Translations under genes and position numbers: made by a program
DNA from: JADLHS01 sp964553795
GTDB taxonomy: Bacteria; Verrucomicrobiota; Verrucomicrobiia; Limisphaerales; JADLHS01
DNA: 24,060 nt
Direction of reading: 5' to 3'
NCBI GenBank assembly: GCA_964553795.1
Contig: CAZKMR010000067.1
Location: 1 to 24,060, forward strand
Notes under the pieces: generated by a model
Seen by the model: the letters and a program-made list of their open reading frames with translations, nothing else
Database searches by the model: none
Told to the model about the DNA's origin: nothing
In this document: piece after piece, positions 7,845 through 15,000 of the stretch
Numbering within the stretch: the stretch's first letter is position 1
Layout: every line of letters starts with the position of its first letter

Positions 7845-8480
7845 TTAACGAGCCGCCGCGCGTGGCGCGTGCAACACTTCCAGCGCGCGCAACGTCGCCG
7901 CACTGCGGGTTTCCACGCCCAGGTTCTGAAAAATCTCGAGCAAATGCTTTTTCACCGTGGACTCGCTGATGCCGAGAATCGCCGCGATATCACCATTCGT
8001 CTTGCCCTGCGCCACCCACAGCAACACTTCGGCAACGCGCGGCGTGAGATTAAGCTTCAACAGCGGCTCAAAAGAAGAAAAATCCGGTTTGAACTCGCGA
8101 TTGCCGGTTTGATCGGCGCGCAACAGTCGGGCGTTGATGGCTTCGAGCAAATCGAGCCGCGCGACTGGTTTGGTCAAATAATCGTCCGCGCCGAGGTTCA
8201 TGCCGCTGCGCAAATCCTCCTTCTCGCCTTTCGCGGTGAGAAAAATAAATGGGATTGATGCCAGCGCCGCATCGTCGCGCAACGCCGCCAGCACGCCGTG
8301 ACCGTCCAATTCCGGCATCATGACATCGCACAGAATCAAATCGGGCTTCTCCCGCTTAGCGGCTTCAAGGCCAACGCGACCGTTCTCCGCGCCAATGGGT
8401 TGGAACTTTTCGAGCTTTAGAATCGTGAGCAGATTCCGCCGCATCTCGGGTTCGTCTTCGATCACTAGAATCTTTTTCAT
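7845..8480 (-). CDS. Response regulator, receiver plus LuxR-type DNA-binding domain
   Basis: The 211-residue product has a CheY-like receiver (1-120) and a LuxR/NarL helix-turn-helix (about 145-205). The acidic pair Glu8/Asp9, phosphoacceptor Asp52 (CDVMMPELDG), switch Thr82 (FLTAKGE) and Lys104 (LTKPV) are all present, so it should be phosphorylatable. The output domain shows LTPRVAEVLLWVAQGKTN and ISESTVKKHLLEIFQNL, the standard recognition helix. It is very likely the partner of the histidine kinase encoded upstream; only the inverted-repeat element at 8487-8977 separates them. It may control the antiporter, esterase and MFS genes behind it. Its ATG lies 6 bases from the end of one inverted-repeat arm, and no Shine-Dalgarno sequence is visible. 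Confidence 0.95.
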   Translation of the reverse strand: MKKILVIEDEPEMRRNLLTILKLEKFQPIGAENGRVGLEAAKREKPDLILCDVMMPELDGHGVLAALRDDAALASIPFIFLTAKGEKEDLRSGMNLGADDYLTKPVARLDLLEAINARLLRADQTGNREFKPDFSSFEPLLKLNLTPRVAEVLLWVAQGKTNGDIAAILGISESTVKKHLLEIFQNLGVETRSAATLRALEVLHAPRAAAR

Positions 8481-8486
8481 GGCAAA

Positions 8487-8519
8487 GTTGAGAGAGAGTT
8501 TGTGTTGAGAGTTGAGTGG
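8487..8519. repeat. Left arm of 33-bp inverted repeat
   Basis: This arm pairs with 8945-8977, with 31 of 33 positions complementary and mismatches at arm positions 11 and 17. It is built from repeats of GTTGAGAG. On the minus-strand mRNA it lies directly before the response-regulator start codon. Allowing a 3-base offset, GCAAA just outside adds a little more pairing. Confidence 0.9.
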
Positions 8520-8525
8520 GCGTCG

Positions 8526-8888
8526 TCAGCAGGCTTTCTTGAGGAGATACTCGCGCAAGCCACTGAGCATGCGACTTTGTTCATCTGCCGCCGCGTAGAT
8601 CGCTTTGAAATCTGATTCGTTGAGAAAACCTTGATTGCGGCCAATGAACGATTGGGAGACGACTTCGAAGAGTGACCCGGCAGCGATCTCGACAAAGCGC
8701 GCGTAGTCGGAATGTGAGTGGCGTGCTGAACCTTCCGCGATGTTGGATGAGATGGAAACTGCGGCGCGCCGCATTTGACTGGTTAAACCGAATCGTTCCT
8801 CGTCCGGGAATGCGCGCGTCAGTTGATAAACTAGATCGGCGAAATGGATCGCCTTCTGCCAGGTCTCAAGTTTTTCAAAGTTAAACAT
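8526..8888 (-). CDS. Four-helix bundle protein (23S rRNA intervening-sequence protein family)
   Basis: This encodes 120 residues from the ATG at 8888. The frame is open back to 8948, but the family consensus begins with the sequence seen here, MFNFEKLETWQKAIHFADLV, so the shorter start is chosen. Further family marks are FGLTSQMRRAAVSISSNIAE and GSARHSHSDYARFVEIAAGS, followed by a final helix pair ending in LREYLLKKAC. The family (S23/IVP, TIGR02436) was first found encoded in intervening sequences of bacterial 23S rRNA and forms a pentameric bundle related to the diversity-generating-retroelement protein Avd. Its biochemical role is unknown. The gene fills the element bounded by the 33-bp inverted repeats, 67 bases after the kinase stop and 45 bases before the regulator ATG. 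Confidence 0.93.
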   Translation of the reverse strand: MFNFEKLETWQKAIHFADLVYQLTRAFPDEERFGLTSQMRRAAVSISSNIAEGSARHSHSDYARFVEIAAGSLFEVVSQSFIGRNQGFLNESDFKAIYAAADEQSRMLSGLREYLLKKAC

Positions 8889-8944
8889 ATTCACGCTTTC
8901 TTCGATTCCAGTTTTTAATTCAGTCGCGTTGCTGCGATGCCTAA

Positions 8945-8977
8945 CCACTCAACTCTCAACTCAAACGCTCTCTCAAC
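8945..8977. repeat. Right arm of 33-bp inverted repeat, inside the kinase 3' end
   Basis: This is the partner of 8487-8519. Read on the minus strand it carries the end of the histidine-kinase frame: the last codons and the TGA stop (8956-8958) fall within it. The remaining 11 bases lie between the stop and the four-helix-bundle gene. Confidence 0.9.
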
Positions 8978-11900
8978 TCTTTTGCAAACAACGGCAGTCG
9001 CACGATGACCGTTGTTCCGCGTCCAACGGTGCTTTCGACTTTGATTTTGCCGCGATGCATTTCGACGCAGCGTTTTANNNNNNNNNNNNNNNNNNNNNNN
9101 NNNNNNNNNNNNNNNNNNNNNNNNNNNNNNNNNNNNNNNNNNNNNNNNNNNNNNNNNNNNNNNNNNNNNNNNNNNNNCCAACGGTGCTTTCGACTTTGAT
9201 TTTGCCGCGATGCATTTCGACGCAGCGTTTTACGATGGTTAAACCCAGACCGGTGCCGGGCACTTGACCGGCGTTGCGCCCGCGGAAGAACGCGTTGAAC
9301 AGTTGTTCCAAATCCGCCTCGGGAATGCCCATGCCGTGATCGCGGATGCGGCAGACTGCGGTGTCGCCGTCGCGCTCAATGTCCCAATGCACCGGACTGC
9401 CGGCGGGGGAATACTTTGCCGCATTGGACAGCAGGTTCGTGAACACGTGTTGCAACAAACGTTCATCGCCGAACGCCTCCTTGGCGTCTTCCGGCGCGGA
9501 AATCTGGAACGGACATTTGGCGTTGGTGGCCGATTGCAATTCATCCACCAGCCGTCGCGCGAAGGACAGAAAATCCAGCGGTGCGGGTTGAAAATTCAGT
9601 CGCCCGGCTTCCGCCATGCCCAGCACGAGCACTTCTTCCATCAGGTCCGCCATGCGCCGCGTGTTCTTGCGAATGGATTGCAATTGTTCGCGACGATCTT
9701 CGGGGTCGAGTTGATCGAGGTAATTGTCGAGAATTTCTGCCGACGACATGATTACGCCGAGTGGCGTGCGGAATTCGTGCGACACCATCGAAACGAACCG
9801 GCTCTTGAGCTGGCCGAGTTCTTTCTCGCGGGCGAGAGTTTTCAACAACTCCGCTTCGGCGGCTTTGCGTTGGGAAATGTCATTCACCGCCGCTTGAATG
9901 ATGCGTTTGCCGCCCCATTGAATGCGCGTGAGAATCACTTCGACCGGAATATCTTCGCCGGTCTTGCGCCGCGCAACCCATTCAAAGCGCACGTGGCCTT
10001 TGGTGAGACATTCCTGAATGTACTTTTGCGCAAGGGTGGCGGTGTCATCGCCGTTCGGCTGAATCGGCGGCGAAGTTTTGCTCGGATGCAAACCCAACAA
10101 TTCATCGGGCGAATCGTAGCCGAGCATCTGGACGACGGCGGGATTCACTTCGAGATACTGATGTTCATCGTGCAACATCACGCCCTGGCTCGAAGCTTCG
10201 AACAACGCGCGGAATTTTTCTTCCGATTCGCGCAACAATTGTTCCGAACGTGCGCGATGCGATTCCTCCAACGCCAGCGACACCATCGCCGCGAGCGAGG
10301 ACGCGAAATCAATTTCCTCCGCCGACCATTCGCGCGCCGGACCAATGTGTTCGTGACAAATCACGCCGACCACTTCACCGCGCACCCAGACCGGCACATC
10401 AAGCAGCGAGGTGATGCCAAGCGGCTTGAGATAAGATTCAACGAGGCCTGAAGTGGCGGGATGCGTGAGCACGTCGCTGGCGGCAATCGGACGTTTCGCC
10501 GCGAGGGCCGTAAAATATGCCGGCGAATCGCTGGCCGACAATCGCGTGCCTTTGAATGCTTCGTTCACCGTGTTGGACGAGCCGAGGTGGAGCAGTTCGC
10601 ACACGAGCGCGGAATCATTTTCCTGTAAGGACCAATAGCTCACGCGCGCAATCTCCATTGTACTCGCGGCTGAGGCGGTGATTTGCCGAATCGCTTTATC
10701 AAACTCCGATTTATCCGAGCGTGCCAAACGCAGCAACACGTCGCGATGTTTTTGAATCTGTTCGCTGCGACGGCGCAGATTTTCCTCGGTGCGTTTGTGT
10801 TCGGTGTTGTCAATGATGCTGGCGCGCAGCAAGGTTCGACCTTCACTTGGCAAACGCACGAGACGCACTTCCGTCGGCACAATGCGCCCTGAGCGTTGCT
10901 GATGCAGCCACTCGAACTTCGGCGTTTTCCCGGCGACAGCCTGATTGATCCAATCTCGGGCGGCGTCCGCGGAACGGCGTCCATCCGGTTGAAACTCGGG
11001 ACTGACATCCGCCGGGCCGATGCGTTTCAGCTCTTCCTCCGTGCAGCCATAGAGCTTGAGCGCATGTTGATTCGAACTGAGAAACTTTCCGGTGTCGCCG
11101 TCAAACACCACAATCGCTTCCGGTGCATGTTCAAGAATGGTGCGCAAGCGCGCTTCGCTTGCCGTCAGTTCCGTCGTGCGTTCCGTGATGCGTTGTTCGA
11201 GCGACGTGTTGAGCTTTTTGATTTCATCCTCGGCCTGCTTGCGCTCCGTGATGTCGGACACCGAGCCGACGTGATACAACACCTGGCCGCTGTATTCATC
11301 GCGCACGGCAATCGAGTTGTTCAATCCCCACCAATGCGTGCCGTCGCGCCGCAGATACTCGATTTCCTGATTGCGATAAAACCCATCGCGCGCGAGCAGT
11401 TCGAGCAGGCGAGCCCGATCGTCGCGCCGCGCGTAAAGCTTTTCCCGCGGCACATCGCGCATTTCCTCCAGCGACGTGTAACCCGACATCCGCAGATAAG
11501 CGCGATTGGCGAAGATCAATTCGTGATGCGGCCCGGTCCGATAAATCGCCTCGGAAATGTTGTCCGTAACCGACACGAGCAACTGCTGATGCTCGCGCAA
11601 TTCGTTCTCGGTGCGTTTGCGTTCCGTAATGTCGCGCGAGACTGAAAGCAGCAACGGTTGTGCGCCGCCGCGAATCAACGTGAGCACGATTTCCACCGGC
11701 AACTGTGAACCGTCGAATCGCGTAATCATCCACTCGAAGCGATGGCTGCCGCGCTCCACCGCAATTTGAATGACTTCTTTAACCTTCTCGGCGGAGAGCG
11801 AACCGTCGGGTTGGCGTTCCGGTGAAATGCTGAGGGGATTGCTGCCGAGGAGCGCCGCTTTGCTGGAAGCGCCGGTTAACCGGACGGACGCTTCGTTGAC

Positions 11901-12056
11901 ATCCAGGAACACGCCGGTCAGCGGGTCCTGAAGCGTCATCGCGTCAGCGCTACGCTCAAACAACAAGCGGAACATGCCCGCAGTGTCGCTTAATTCCGAC
12001 TGCGCGGCACTGGACCGTTCGGTCCATTTACCCGGAGTGATGGCTTCATTAAACAT
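8956..12056 (-). CDS. Cytoplasmic multi-PAS/GAF sensor histidine kinase (frame interrupted by an assembly gap)
   Basis: The frame is broken only by a false 155-bp insert: 100 N plus one extra copy of a 55-bp overlap (9078-9232). Removing it gives 982 codons in one frame, a 981-residue protein. There is no membrane segment, so the kinase is soluble. Domains in order: PAS (about 28-148), PAS (155-273), coiled coil (275-300), PAS (300-424), GAF (437-600), PAS (610-732), HisKA (749-815) with His760 in SMVSHEFRTPLG, and an ATPase domain with FTNLLSNAAKYSP (872-884), DHGMGIPEADLEQLF and GTGLGLTIVK. PAS 1, 3 and 4 share a QP(D/N)G...FEW pattern. The C-terminus after the gap reads GRGTTVIVRLPLF, as normal for kinases, then AKELRERLS, mostly encoded by an inverted-repeat arm. 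Its likely partner is the LuxR-type regulator. The signal is unknown. Confidence 0.92.
9023..9077. repeat. 55-bp contig-end overlap, left copy (assembly artefact)
   Basis: These 55 bases are identical to 9178-9232 on the other side of the N gap. The same piece of kinase coding sequence is therefore present twice. A length of exactly 55 equals a common de Bruijn graph k-mer size, which points to two contigs sharing a k-mer overlap that was not merged. Confidence 0.95.
9078..9177. other. Assembly gap of 100 N
   Basis: Exactly 100 N bases interrupt the histidine-kinase gene, a placeholder length. The flanks overlap by 55 bp and joining them restores the kinase frame, so the gap probably contains no real missing sequence. 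Confidence 0.98.
9178..9232. repeat. 55-bp contig-end overlap, right copy (assembly artefact)
   Basis: Identical over all 55 bases to 9023-9077. On the minus strand it encodes the kinase stretch from KRCVEMHRGKIKVESTV, which occurs once in a normal kinase. Confidence 0.95.
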
Positions 12057-12144
12057 GCAGGCGATGCAACTGCCGTCGAAGTTATCATTCGTCCCGCAAC
12101 CAAAGCAACGCCGGGACCACCCGACGACCGCCCCAATTTCTCAC

Positions 12145-14130
12145 ATGAAAATGCCGTTTCCCGCCGATCACTCCGCGGCCACCGATCATCTCACCCCCAT
12201 CAACTGGCTCATGTCCCGTCAGCAAAAACCGCTGCGGATTTCCACGCCGCAAATGACGGCGCGACCCGTCGCGCGCGGCACCAAAGCCTATCTGCGCGCG
12301 TTACGGGCTGCGGAAATGGTGGCATGGAACGCGGGCGGCAAGTTCATGGTGCTCGCGCTCGTGCTGATGATTTTCCTGATCTCCAAAGTCGCGGCTACGG
12401 CGGCAGTAGCGGACGCCCCGCAATTGCTCGCGCCAGTAATTCAACCTGACGGGCAGCCATTGCTTCGACTCAACGGCAGCGCCGGCAGCAACTATGTCAT
12501 CGAAGCTTCGACCAATTTGCAAACCTGGGAAAAACTCCATGCCGGAATGGCGGTTGGCGGACAATTGCAATTCGTGCATACGAATTTCGGTAATGCGCCC
12601 CGGATGTTTTATCGCGGGCGCGTTGCTTTGCCCGGCGAAGTGGCGAATCCGTTCAGCGTCGTGCCGCATCTGGACACGAACCAAACCGTCAGCGCGCTCA
12701 TCACCACGAACGGTGGTTTGCTCAAGCTTACGAATCAGGCCGGGATCGTGTTTGAACTAAACATCGCTCCGCGCGCTTTGCTCTCGGAAGAAGTCATCAC
12801 ACTCACTGCGATTACAAACATCGGCGGCTTGCCCTTCGCGGCAAACGCGGCGGGCTCGGTGCTGTTGCAGCCCGATGGTTTGCTGTTGTTGCAACCAACA
12901 ACGCTGATGATTCGCGGCGCGAACATCACTTCCAATGCCGTTACCAGTTTCACGTTCGGTGAAGCGGGCGAAGAATTTCATCTGCTGCCCGATGCGCCCA
13001 CGAACACGACCGTTACGACCTGGCTCACGCGCTTGGGCGGCGTCGGTGTAGTGAATGCCACGCGCGCAGAAGCGAAAGCGCAGTTGAATCGCCTGCCGAG
13101 TTCGCCTGCCACGCAACTGGCCCAAACGCTCGCCGGCGCGGGACTGCAAAAACGCCTGGCCGGAACGGCGCCCGCCCTCGTTACGCACACGGAAGCCGAT
13201 CAAGCGCTGTTGAACTTTTACACGAACCACATCGCCGCTGTATTCGCGGCAGAAGGAAATTCTAGTTTCGCCACCATGACGACCGCGACGTCGGCTGAGC
13301 CGGAGATCGTGTTGGAAAGTATCACGATCTTCCGCGACGGAGTGGTGGTGCATCACGAACGTTTTCCGCAACCGACACCTGACGACGCAGCGCTCGATGA
13401 ACTGCTCGCTGCGTTGCCGAATGCGGTTTATCTCGATTCCTGCGTGTGGGCCAAGAGCCGCATCACGCAACTCGTCGCGCAGTGCGGCCAACACAACGCC
13501 AAGCAGATCGCAGAGATGCTCGTGCTCGCGGATTGGGTGGATTTTCAATGCCCGGACGATTCCGTTCTCGTCCGCGCGCAACTCAGCGATTGCCTGCGAT
13601 TCTCGCTCAACTTCGATTCGCACATCATCACCGTCGCCGGCCCGGTGACGATTGAATCCAAAGTCAGTTCCAAAAATCTGCCGTTGCGCTGGCAAGGCGG
13701 CAAGACGTTCTCCGGCACGGGCACGGTGAGTTACGACAGCTTCAGCATGACGCCGCCGCCCGCTCCGTGCTGGCGTGACGGTATCGAGTTTCGCGGCGGA
13801 CCGTTTCACATTCTCTCGCTGGAGTTCGACCTGAACTTCAAAAAGAAAAAACAGCCGCGCCTCGTCATGAAATACATTTCGCCGACGGCGACGGAAAGTT
13901 GGGTGACGCATTGTCCCGGACCGGGCGGCGTAATTGATATTCCGACACCCGAAGCGGTGATGTGGCTTGGCGCATACATCATCGGCCACGAACCCGACTT
14001 CGCGGTGACGGGCTGGAAATTCCCCGGCGGAAACAAGTTCGCCACGCGCGAATATCTTCAAGCCACCGTCCATGACGATGCCTTGATCACCGAAGCGTCG
14101 AATTTTGAACTCATTCATTCGCCACTGTAG
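12145..14130 (+). CDS. Exported protein of unknown function with 'EASTNLQTW' module and ZU5-like region
   Basis: This encodes 661 residues from the ATG at 12145, the first start outside the divergent kinase gene. An ATG at 12316 is an equally good candidate because it puts a short basic N-region directly before the hydrophobic run FMVLALVLMIFLISKVAATA and a cleavage site after AVA, followed by DAPQ. The frame also extends back to 11974, over the kinase 5' end, and that part is rejected. After the signal comes a beta module with NYVIEASTNLQTWEKL ending MFYRGR, as in the exported protein at 222-2606. Next is GGLLKLTNQAGIVFELNI...ALLSEEVITLTAI with QPDGLLLLQPTTLMI, a pattern resembling ZU5-type domains. 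The C-terminal half is acidic, contains several cysteines (LDSCVW, AQCGQH, FQCPDD, LSDCLR) and has no motif I recognise. It is probably periplasmic or surface-located. Confidence 0.75.
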   Translation: MKMPFPADHSAATDHLTPINWLMSRQQKPLRISTPQMTARPVARGTKAYLRALRAAEMVAWNAGGKFMVLALVLMIFLISKVAATAAVADAPQLLAPVIQPDGQPLLRLNGSAGSNYVIEASTNLQTWEKLHAGMAVGGQLQFVHTNFGNAPRMFYRGRVALPGEVANPFSVVPHLDTNQTVSALITTNGGLLKLTNQAGIVFELNIAPRALLSEEVITLTAITNIGGLPFAANAAGSVLLQPDGLLLLQPTTLMIRGANITSNAVTSFTFGEAGEEFHLLPDAPTNTTVTTWLTRLGGVGVVNATRAEAKAQLNRLPSSPATQLAQTLAGAGLQKRLAGTAPALVTHTEADQALLNFYTNHIAAVFAAEGNSSFATMTTATSAEPEIVLESITIFRDGVVVHHERFPQPTPDDAALDELLAALPNAVYLDSCVWAKSRITQLVAQCGQHNAKQIAEMLVLADWVDFQCPDDSVLVRAQLSDCLRFSLNFDSHIITVAGPVTIESKVSSKNLPLRWQGGKTFSGTGTVSYDSFSMTPPPAPCWRDGIEFRGGPFHILSLEFDLNFKKKKQPRLVMKYISPTATESWVTHCPGPGGVIDIPTPEAVMWLGAYIIGHEPDFAVTGWKFPGGNKFATREYLQATVHDDALITEASNFELIHSPL

Positions 14131-14180
14131 TTGTGGCAGTTGTTTTAGCTCAGTCTCCCAACCACAAACCTCTATCACCT

Positions 14181-14753
14181 ATGAAATCCCAATACATCCT
14201 TCCGACCCTCGTGATCGCTCTGGGCGGCATCGCCCTGCTGATTGGCAGCACATCCAAAGCGAAAGCCAAACCCGACCCGCAAACCCAACTCCAGCGCGGC
14301 GAATATCTCGTGAAGTTCGGCGACTGCTCAGTTTGTCACACCCCCATGAAAATGGGCGAGAACGGCCCTGAGCCCGATGCGACGCGTTATTTGTCCGGTC
14401 ATCCAGAAGATACAAAGTTGCCGCCGCCGGATTTGAAACCCGGGCCGTGGTTCGCCGCCACCGCCGGCATGACCGCGTGGGCTGGACCGTGGGGAATTAG
14501 TTATGCCGCGAATTTGACACCCGACACCAACACCGGGCTCGGCATTTGGACCGAAGAAATGTTCCTGAGCGCCATGCGTACCGGCAAACACATGGGCGCG
14601 GGCCGACCGATTCTGCCGCCGATGCCGTGGCAAGCGTCATCGCACCTGACCGACGACGATCTGAAAGCCATCTTTGCCTATCTGAAAAGCGTGCCCGCCG
14701 TTCCCAACCGCGTGCCTGAACCCGTGACGCCCAATGGCGCGGCTTTTGAATGA
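14181..14753 (+). CDS. Exported monohaem c-type cytochrome
   Basis: This encodes 190 residues from the ATG at 14181. An in-frame upstream start at 14133 is rejected because it would precede the signal peptide. Residues 1-29 form a signal peptide or N-terminal anchor (YILPTLVIALGGIALLIG). There is a single haem-binding motif, CSVCH at 49-53, in the usual context RGEYLVKFGDCSVCHTP. Met148 in RPILPPMPW is the likely sixth haem ligand. The stretch WAGPWGISYAANLTPDTNTG and the tail LTDDDLKAIFAYLKSVPAV match cytochrome subunits or stand-alone cytochromes related to those of alcohol and nicotinate dehydrogenases. No dehydrogenase gene is adjacent, so its redox partner is unknown. It follows the exported-protein gene by 50 bases on the same strand. 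Confidence 0.9.
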   Translation: MKSQYILPTLVIALGGIALLIGSTSKAKAKPDPQTQLQRGEYLVKFGDCSVCHTPMKMGENGPEPDATRYLSGHPEDTKLPPPDLKPGPWFAATAGMTAWAGPWGISYAANLTPDTNTGLGIWTEEMFLSAMRTGKHMGAGRPILPPMPWQASSHLTDDDLKAIFAYLKSVPAVPNRVPEPVTPNGAAFE

Positions 14754-14817
14754 GCAAGTTGGACCAAAAGATTCGGATTGGCTTTGCGGGGGAATTTCGT
14801 AATTTGATGGCAACCGT

Positions 14818-14919
14818 ATGGGTTCACTGAAAAAACGCCGCAAGGCTAAAATCAACAAACATAAACGGCGCAAAAAGTTGCGCTTGAATCGTCACAAGAA
14901 GCGTACTTGGCAGAAATAG
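14818..14919 (+). CDS. AURKAIP1/COX24-domain small basic ribosomal protein (33 residues)
   Basis: The 33-codon frame encodes MGSLKKRRKAKINKHKRRKK followed by LRLNRHKKRTWQK. Over half the residues are Lys, Arg or His, and the KKRR...KHK-RRK-LR-NRHKKR pattern matches the bacterial AURKAIP1/COX24 (PF08213) proteins, related to mitoribosomal mS38 and described as an extra small-subunit protein in some bacterial phyla. It would be an RNA-binding protein of the 30S subunit. An overlapping upstream ATG at 14806 is in another frame and stops after seven codons. A strong hairpin terminator follows 25 bases after the stop codon, so the gene probably forms its own transcript or ends the cytochrome one. 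It is easily missed because of its size. Confidence 0.85.
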   Translation: MGSLKKRRKAKINKHKRRKKLRLNRHKKRTWQK

Positions 14920-14944
14920 CCGCGCGCGAACCGATTCTTTGCAC

Positions 14945-14990
14945 CCACGCCGACGGCCCGTATGATGAGGCCGTCGCGCGTGGTTTCTTA
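14945..14990 (+). terminator. Hairpin terminator after the small ribosomal protein gene
   Basis: CCACGCCGACGGCC (14945-14958) pairs with GGCCGTCGCGCGTGG (14969-14983), leaving one bulged base and a 10-base loop. TTTCTTA follows. The U-tract is short and interrupted, but the 14-bp GC-rich stem is strong. It ends 10 bases before the ATG of the TPR lipoprotein gene. Confidence 0.65.
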
Positions 14991-15000
14991 TTGTACCGTC

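Larger units (their letters stand above)
8487..8977 (-). mobile_element. Inverted-repeat-bounded four-helix-bundle (S23/IVP) element between kinase and regulator genes
   Basis: A 491-bp unit consists of two 33-bp inverted arms (31 of 33 positions complementary) enclosing one gene for a four-helix-bundle protein. This is the layout of 23S rRNA intervening sequences that carry the S23/IVP gene: a long stem closing a loop that holds the ORF. Here it sits in the intergenic space of a two-component operon instead of rRNA. The right arm overlaps the kinase 3' end and the left arm ends 6 bases before the regulator ATG. There is no transposase. GCAAA occurs outside both arms (8482-8486, 8984-8988) but is too short to claim as a target-site duplication. 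The structure is directly visible; mobility is inference. Confidence 0.65.

Noticed and set aside
8482..8988. GCAAA on both sides of the inverted-repeat element as a target-site duplication
   Set aside because: Five bases, and not adjacent to the arm on the right side; this is within chance expectation. It can equally be read as extra stem pairing.
9005..9267. Plus-strand frames running through the N gap
   Set aside because: They are shadows of the kinase gene created by the N placeholder and the duplicated 55 bp.
11974..12144. Longer start for the exported protein at 12145-14130
   Set aside because: This part lies over the 5' end of the divergent kinase gene and has no signal-like or domain-like content.
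12757..14178. A 473-codon open frame on the minus strand opposite the exported-protein gene
   Set aside because: It is rich in Arg and His with no recognisable motif; the plus-strand frame has a signal peptide and domain-like segments.
14962..15000. Upstream start for the TPR lipoprotein
   Set aside because: It falls in the terminator hairpin and would displace the lipoprotein signal from the N-terminus.
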